From assembly GCA_030594815.1 (NCBI GenBank), contig JAUVEN010000001.1:1-64000 (forward strand): a DNA stretch of 64,000 nt, read 5' to 3'. Below the pieces are notes generated by a model. The model was not told the origin of the DNA and searched no databases. It saw only the letters and a list, made by a program, of their open reading frames with translations. Source of the stretch: Gammaproteobacteria bacterium (GTDB lineage: Bacteria; Pseudomonadota; Gammaproteobacteria; UBA6429; Thiohalophilaceae). Made by a program: the position numbers and the translations under genes. Below are positions 59,359 to 64,000 of the stretch, one piece after another. Position 1 is the stretch's first letter; every line of letters starts with the position of its first letter.

Positions 59359-59557
59359 ATGGTTAATCATTTTTATTATGTTTTCACCTGTTGCATTATA
59401 TGCGACGCAGGAAAATGATCTGGAACTGTTTGAGTTTCTCGCCATGTATGATGAGAATGATAATGTTTTTATTGATGCTGAAATTGATGATAACGAAAAT
59501 ATCAGAAAACAGAATTTAACAAGCGAAAAAGTTTCAAAGAGTGATGCTGATGAGTAA
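59348..59557 (+). CDS. small exported acidic protein
   Basis: The 69-residue product has a signal peptide (1-18, ending LYA) and a short very acidic mature part (ELFEFLAMYDENDN, IDAEIDDNE). Its ATG at 59348 overlaps the end of the DUF3619 gene by 11 bases, and it overlaps the next gene in turn. Relatives often sit between DUF3619 and DUF3106 genes. Function unknown. Confidence 0.7.
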   Translation: MRAKWLIIFIMFSPVALYATQENDLELFEFLAMYDENDNVFIDAEIDDNENIRKQNLTSEKVSKSDADE

Positions 59558-60176
59558 TGAAAAAACATTAAAGTTTTTATTTCTAAGTACTTTGCTAGGT
59601 TTATCTTTTAGTGTGTATGCAGTAACTGAGAACTCAGTTAGATGGGATAACCTAAATGGCAATGAACAGAAATTATTAAATCGTTTTAAAGATCAATGGA
59701 GTGATATACCGGAACAGCGTAAAAAGCGTCTACTCAAAGGTGCTCAACGCTGGTCTGGTATGAATCCTGAACAAAAGAAACAGGCAAAAAATCGTCTACA
59801 GCGTTGGAAAAAAATGACACCGGAGCAACGTCAGAACATCAGAAGTCGTTATAAAAAGTTTCGTGCATTACCTCAGGATGAAAAACAAAGAATTCGACAG
59901 CAAAGTCAGAGGTTTAAAAGCTTACCTCAGGAAAAACGTCAGAAATTGCGTAAAGACTGGCAGAATATGACGGATGTACAAAGAGAAGATTTCCGCCACC
60001 GTTTAAATGAAAGACGTGCAGAGTTGGGAAAGATGCCTCCAGAGCAAGGCGAAAAAATTAAAAGCCAAAGTGAGGCGTTCAGAGAAAAGTCACGAAGCAT
60101 GTCACCTACCGAACGTCGTTCTGAAAGCAAAATTTTTAAGCAACGACGAAATACAAATCGAGTACAGCGTCGATAA
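59550..60176 (+). CDS. DUF3106 exported protein
   Basis: The 208-residue protein has a signal peptide (ending VYA), then five to six repeats of a W-x-x-M/L-P-x-E-x-R helix pattern (WSDIPEQRKKRLLKGAQRW, WKKMTPEQRQNIRSRYKKF, LPQDEKQRIRQQSQRFKSL). It is very basic, in contrast to the acidic protein before it. DUF3106 proteins are periplasmic and of unknown role; the pattern recalls CpxP/Spy-like helical chaperones only loosely. ATG 59550 is favoured among three close in-frame starts. Confidence 0.85.
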   Translation: MSNEKTLKFLFLSTLLGLSFSVYAVTENSVRWDNLNGNEQKLLNRFKDQWSDIPEQRKKRLLKGAQRWSGMNPEQKKQAKNRLQRWKKMTPEQRQNIRSRYKKFRALPQDEKQRIRQQSQRFKSLPQEKRQKLRKDWQNMTDVQREDFRHRLNERRAELGKMPPEQGEKIKSQSEAFREKSRSMSPTERRSESKIFKQRRNTNRVQRR

Positions 60177-60236
60177 TAAGTAATAATATTATGGTAACTT
60201 ATTCGCAGTAAACTAGACTGCAGTGTATATTAAGTA

Positions 60237-61517
60237 ATGCCAATAAAAATAAATAAAACAACTTTTTCATGGGCTCTCTATGATTGGGCTAATTCTGCAT
60301 ACGCTACCGTTATTCTAGCTGGTTTTTTTCCTTTATTTTTTAAACAGTATTGGAGTGATGCTGCTGACGTTTCTACAAGCACTTTTCAGTTAGGTTTAAC
60401 TAATGCTGTAGCCAGTACGGTTATCGTGATCCTTGCACCGGTCCTCGGTGCGATTGCTGATGCTGGTAACCTTAAAAAACGTTTATTACTCATATTTGCT
60501 TTACTTGGGATTTTAATGTCGGGTGGATTATATTTTGTTGGACAACATGAAACTTATTTAGCACTAGGTTTATTTGCGTTATCAATAGTTGGGTTTTCGG
60601 GCAGCATTATCTTTTACGATGCCTTACTAGTAGATGTTTGTGAAGAAGAAAGTTATAACCGGGTTTCAAGTTATGGCTACGCACTTGGTTATCTTGGTGG
60701 AGGAGTATTATTTGCATTTGACGTTTACATGACATTAAACCCGGAATTATTTGGATTTAAAGATAGCGCTGAAGCTGTAAAGATTTCTTTTTTAACGGTT
60801 TCTGTCTGGTGGTTTATTTTTTCTTTACCTTTGTTTTTTAATGTCCCTGAATTACAGACTAAGAATATAAAAGTTGGCAGGGCGGTAATTGATGGCTTTA
60901 TACAACTTAAAATAACCTTTCGTGCAATTAAGAAATTACGTATGGTTCTTTTATTTTTATTAGCATATTGGTTATATATAGACGGTGTCGATACGATTGT
61001 TCGTATGGCGGTAGACTATGGTATGTCACTTGGCTTTAATGCTTCCGATTTAATAACTGCTTTATTAATTACACAGTTTGTAGGATTTCCTGCGGCAATT
61101 GGTTTTGGCTATCTTGCAAATTATATTGGTACCAAGCAGGGTATTTTACTGGCTATCTTTGTTTATTTTTTAATGACAATTTGGGCTTCTCAAATAACAT
61201 CAGTTTCTGAATTTTATATATTAGCAAGTATTATTGGTCTGGTTCAGGGAGGGGTACAGGCTTTAAGCCGTTCCTTTTATGCTCGAATTATTCCAAAAAA
61301 TCAGTCAGCTGAATTTTTTGGTTTTTATAATATGTTGGGAAAATTTGCCGCTGTTTTAGGTCCCATCATGATGGGTGTAGTCAGTTTAACAACACAAAGT
61401 CCAAGGTTATCAATGCTTTCAGTAAGTATTTTATTTATAAGTGGTGGAATTCTGTTATATTTCGTGAACGAAAATAAAGCAAAGGAGATGCTTACTGATT
61501 ATGCTATAGAAAAATAA
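60237..61517 (+). CDS. MFS transporter, UMF1/Atg22-like
   Basis: The 426-residue carrier has twelve predicted helices and the family opening WALYDWANSAYATVILAGFFP, then FFGFYNMLGKFAAVLGP near the end. The UMF1/Atg22 group exports amino acids or unknown solutes. It is a single gene 60 bases behind the DUF3106 gene. Confidence 0.9.
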   Translation: MPIKINKTTFSWALYDWANSAYATVILAGFFPLFFKQYWSDAADVSTSTFQLGLTNAVASTVIVILAPVLGAIADAGNLKKRLLLIFALLGILMSGGLYFVGQHETYLALGLFALSIVGFSGSIIFYDALLVDVCEEESYNRVSSYGYALGYLGGGVLFAFDVYMTLNPELFGFKDSAEAVKISFLTVSVWWFIFSLPLFFNVPELQTKNIKVGRAVIDGFIQLKITFRAIKKLRMVLLFLLAYWLYIDGVDTIVRMAVDYGMSLGFNASDLITALLITQFVGFPAAIGFGYLANYIGTKQGILLAIFVYFLMTIWASQITSVSEFYILASIIGLVQGGVQALSRSFYARIIPKNQSAEFFGFYNMLGKFAAVLGPIMMGVVSLTTQSPRLSMLSVSILFISGGILLYFVNENKAKEMLTDYAIEK

Positions 61518-61583
61518 CTTGTTGAGCGTACTTCTATAGTTAAAGTTATATTTAAAATCACGCTAAAAATATCAGGTGACACA

Positions 61584-61799
61584 ATGAATGATGATGAAAG
61601 AAAAGAACCATCTTTATTAGATGTAACAAGAAGTGTTTTGTGGGCATTTCTAGGAGTACAAAAAAGTAAAAACCATGAGCGTGATTTTAAACACGGTAAA
61701 GCATCTCAATATATAATTGTTGGTTTAGTGGGGGTTGCCATTTTTATTGCTATCCTGATCATGGCTGTTAAGTTTGCACTCTCATTGGCGGGGGTGTAA
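61584..61799 (+). CDS. DUF2970 small membrane protein
   Basis: The 71-residue protein matches DUF2970 (LLDVTRSVLWAFLGVQKS) with one C-terminal membrane helix (about 47-69). The family is widespread in beta- and gammaproteobacteria without known function. It lies 66 bases behind the MFS gene. Confidence 0.85.
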   Translation: MNDDERKEPSLLDVTRSVLWAFLGVQKSKNHERDFKHGKASQYIIVGLVGVAIFIAILIMAVKFALSLAGV

Positions 61800-61889
61800 A
61801 TATTTACTGAGGCAATAAAAAACGACAAGCCCCGAGCATATTGTTCACACGAAGGCTTATCGCTGATAGAGTAAATCGGGTAACGGGTA

Positions 61890-62141
61890 TTATTTAGTTT
61901 TATTTGGGAACCAGAATGGTTTTGTCATAACACAAGAAATCCAAACGACCGCCATATAGATAATACTTCCAATTGCCAGGAGATTATAAATAGCATCTGC
62001 AGACTGTCGTTCTTGTAACGACGAATATTCACCTGTAATAATCATAAAAGCGGATACAATTAAAACAACCAGTGCGCCCAGAATATTGAGCCGGAGAAAG
62101 CGGCGACGACGTAAGGCACTGTTTTCATTTAAAATTTTCAT
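61890..62141 (-). CDS. small two-helix membrane protein
   Basis: The 83-residue protein has two membrane helices (about 17-37 and 52-72), a basic start (RRRRFLRLN) and a basic end (PFWFPNKTK). I recognise no family. A near-perfect FNR-type site lies 73-86 bases upstream, so it may be induced at low oxygen. It converges with the DUF2970 gene. Confidence 0.65.
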   Translation of the reverse strand: MKILNENSALRRRRFLRLNILGALVVLIVSAFMIITGEYSSLQERQSADAIYNLLAIGSIIYMAVVWISCVMTKPFWFPNKTK

Positions 62142-62213
62142 TAATTTACTCCAAATAGCTGCATTAGTGGCAACTAATGTACCGTTGAAGCTTGTCGATG
62201 TTGTTGACCCAGA

Positions 62214-62227
62214 TCAATTTACTCTGA
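62214..62227 (-). promoter_or_regulatory. FNR/Anr-type operator
   Basis: On the minus strand the site reads TTGATCTGGGTCAA, which matches the FNR consensus TTGAT-N4-ATCAA at nine of ten defined bases. It lies ahead of the small membrane protein gene at 61890-62141. Confidence 0.6.
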
Positions 62228-62319
62228 CTTTTATTAATATTTTACAAATATGACGTTTCAATATTGATAGTAAAAAATTAAGTCAGCGAATAAATTTGGA
62301 GAAACGATGTGGGGTGAGC

Positions 62320-62361
62320 AAAAAAAGCTTAACCAGAGGTCAAGTCCCTGTCTCAACCTCT
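62320..62361 (-). terminator. probable terminator of valS
   Basis: On the minus strand AGAGGTTGAG pairs with CTTGACCTCT (two wobbles), and a seven-T run follows after a short spacer. It lies 21 bases behind the valS stop. Confidence 0.5.
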
Positions 62362-62381
62362 GCTTTATATTATAAATCTAA

Positions 62382-64000
62382 TTATAACTTTTCAATTTTT
62401 TCTTTTTGCTGCTGTAAATTTTTAAGTGCAGTTTCCAGTTCAGCTAATTTGCCCCGTTCTTTTTGCACCACGGCTTCAGGGGCTTTATCGGTAAAGCCGG
62501 GGTTAGAAAGTTTACCTTCTAATTGTTTACTGAGTTTAGTCAGTTTTTCAATTTCTTTGTCTAATCGTTTTAATTCTACGCCTTTATCAATTAAACCTGC
62601 CATTGGTATAAGTAATTTCATTTCACCGACAAGTGAAGTAGCGGATTCGGGTGCATCATCACCCAAATTCAACCAGGTGATGCTTTCAAGTTTAGCCAAC
62701 TTCATTAAATAGCTTTCATGTGTTTCAAACAATACTTTGTCTTGAGCAGAACCATTTTGTAATAATACAGGCAACAGTTTTCCTGGCTTGATATCCATGC
62801 CACTTCTTATTTGACGAATGCCTACGATAAAGTTTTTAATCCATTCCACTTCATAAATTGCAGACTGATCAAACTTGCTTTCATCATATTCTGGATAGGG
62901 TTGCAACATAACACTTGATGTTACGCTTCCTGCACCTTCTATACCTGCTAATGGTGCAATCCGCTGCCAAATTTCTTCGGTAATATAAGGCATGGTTGGA
63001 TGCGCTAATCTTAAAATTGTTTCAAGCACATGTACCAGGGTATGACGTGTACCACGTTTAATGCTTTCACTTGCATTGTCATCGAATAAGACGGTTTTAG
63101 ACAGTTCTAAATACCAATCGCAATATTCATTCCATGTAAAATCATAAATAGCTTGTGCCATGTGATCTAAGCGGTAATTTTTAATTGAATCTTCTACTGT
63201 TTTATTTGTTTCTTGTAAGCGACTTAAAATCCAACGATCAGCAGCCGTTAATTCTATGTCTCCACCATTTTGACCACAGTCTTGATCTTCGGTATGCATT
63301 AAGACATAGCGTGCTGCATTCCAGATTTTATTACAAAAATTACGGTAGCCTTCAATACGTCCCATATCAAAATTAATATCACGACCATTTGATGCTAATG
63401 ATGCAAATGTGAAACGCAATGCATCGGTACCAAAGGCAGGAATACCATCTGGAAAATCTTTACGTGTTTGCTTTTCAATTTTTGGTGCATCTTTCGGATT
63501 CATTAAACCAGTAGTACGTTTAGCAACTAAAGGTTCTAATTCAATGCCATCAATCAAATCAATGGGATCAAGTACGTTACCTTTTGATTTTGACATTTTC
63601 TGGCCGTGAGAATCTTTCACTAAACCATGAATATAGATTTCCTTAAACGGAACATCACCCATGAATTTAAGTCCCATCATAATCATGCGGGCAACCCAGA
63701 AGAAAATAATATCAAAACCGGTAACAAGCACACTGGTAGGGTAAAAGTTCTTTAATGTTTCTGCATCAATGTTATTTTTTTCAGGCCAACCTAAAGTTGA
63801 GAAAGGCCAGAGTGCGGATGAGAACCATGTATCAAGAACATCTTCATCCTGGCGTAATGCGATATCACCAAGATTATGTTTTTCGCGCACTTCTTCTTCA
63901 CTGCGGCCAACATAAAATTTTCCTTCATTATCAAACCATGCCGGGATGCGATGTCCCCACCAGATTTGTCGACTGATACACCAGTCCTGAATATTGTTCA
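62382..64000 (-). CDS. valS: valyl-tRNA synthetase, 3' part
   Basis: The gene runs off the right edge, and 539 codons are visible. The catalytic end is seen in [18 protein letters not shown], the KMSKS loop in [14 protein letters not shown], the anticodon-binding domain after that, and a C-terminal coiled-coil arm (about the last 65 residues; [14 protein letters not shown]). The N-terminal HIGH motif and editing domain lie outside the window. An ORF-like start at 63890 is internal and not a real start. Confidence 0.97.
   Translation of the reverse strand, partial: NNIQDWCISRQIWWGHRIPAWFDNEGKFYVGRSEEEVREKHNLGDIALRQDEDVLDTWFSSALWPFSTLGWPEKNNIDAETLKNFYPTSVLVTGFDIIFFWVARMIMMGLKFMGDVPFKEIYIHGLVKDSHGQKMSKSKGNVLDPIDLIDGIELEPLVAKRTTGLMNPKDAPKIEKQTRKDFPDGIPAFGTDALRFTFASLASNGRDINFDMGRIEGYRNFCNKIWNAARYVLMHTEDQDCGQNGGDIELTAADRWILSRLQETNKTVEDSIKNYRLDHMAQAIYDFTWNEYCDWYLELSKTVLFDDNASESIKRGTRHTLVHVLETILRLAHPTMPYITEEIWQRIAPLAGIEGAGSVTSSVMLQPYPEYDESKFDQSAIYEVEWIKNFIVGIRQIRSGMDIKPGKLLPVLLQNGSAQDKVLFETHESYLMKLAKLESITWLNLGDDAPESATSLVGEMKLLIPMAGLIDKGVELKRLDKEIEKLTKLSKQLEGKLSNPGFTDKAPEAVVQKERGKLAELETALKNLQQQKEKIEKL

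Noticed and set aside
62296-62712. 138-residue plus-strand frame opposite valS
   Set aside because: It is antisense to the conserved valS coiled coil and has serine-rich shadow composition.

Overview
The window is a stretch of chromosome from an AT-rich, Gram-negative bacterium. Gene content and order point to a free-living gammaproteobacterium: an rnfABCDGE-nth cluster, purM-purN beside DUF2066 / CDP-alcohol phosphatidyltransferase / PerM / hda, and ilvI-ilvN-ilvC-psd-pssA-leuA. HtpX, NhaR, MotY, RF3 and several outer-membrane beta-barrels fit the same picture. I cannot fix the genus. No rRNA, tRNA, CRISPR array, prophage or complete insertion sequence was seen.

Layout. Positions 1-10 kb hold accessory and envelope genes: a gluconolactonase-like lipoprotein, a ToxR/CadC-type regulator with TPRs, two small beta-barrels, nhaR, htpX, a SleB-type hydrolase and motY. 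Two decayed genes lie here, a haem-peroxidase tail and a lipoprotein gene with three in-frame stops. Positions 10.5-16 kb carry argG, a four-gene bufferin-type (HvfABCD-like) RiPP operon, a DUF1841 gene and nth. Positions 16-24.8 kb carry the Rnf ion-pumping complex, metG and apbC/mrp. Positions 25-38 kb carry dcd, a large periplasmic-sensor GGDEF-EAL protein, a DUF3108 gene, purN-purM, the DUF2066-to-hda run, and a DUF1207 / DUF2069 / wrbA / arsC group. Positions 38-46 kb carry small lipoproteins, yihY, a thioredoxin-TolC-HlyD set, a lytic transglycosylase, proS and two DUF4124 genes. Positions 46-57.5 kb carry branched-chain amino acid and phospholipid synthesis (ilvI, ilvN, ilvC, psd-like, pssA, leuA), then a uracil-DNA glycosylase, rimI, an inositol-phosphatase-family gene and prfC. 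Positions 57.6-64 kb carry a hendecad-repeat secreted protein, a sigma factor / DUF3619 / DUF3106 operon, an MFS carrier, small membrane proteins and the 3' part of valS.

Intergenic DNA is rich in short non-coding inverted-repeat elements resembling MITEs or REP-type sequences. At least seven occur, in several families, mostly just behind housekeeping genes. They explain most of the longer gene-free gaps.

The most notable items are the bufferin-type operon (six EGKCG cores with an MNIO enzyme), a Psd-like protein that has apparently lost both its catalytic His and its pyruvoyl-forming Ser, a lipoprotein gene whose three stops all fall where Trp codons are expected, the sigma-factor operon with repeat-rich exported proteins, and a pump-less TolC/HlyD pair preceded by a secreted thioredoxin.
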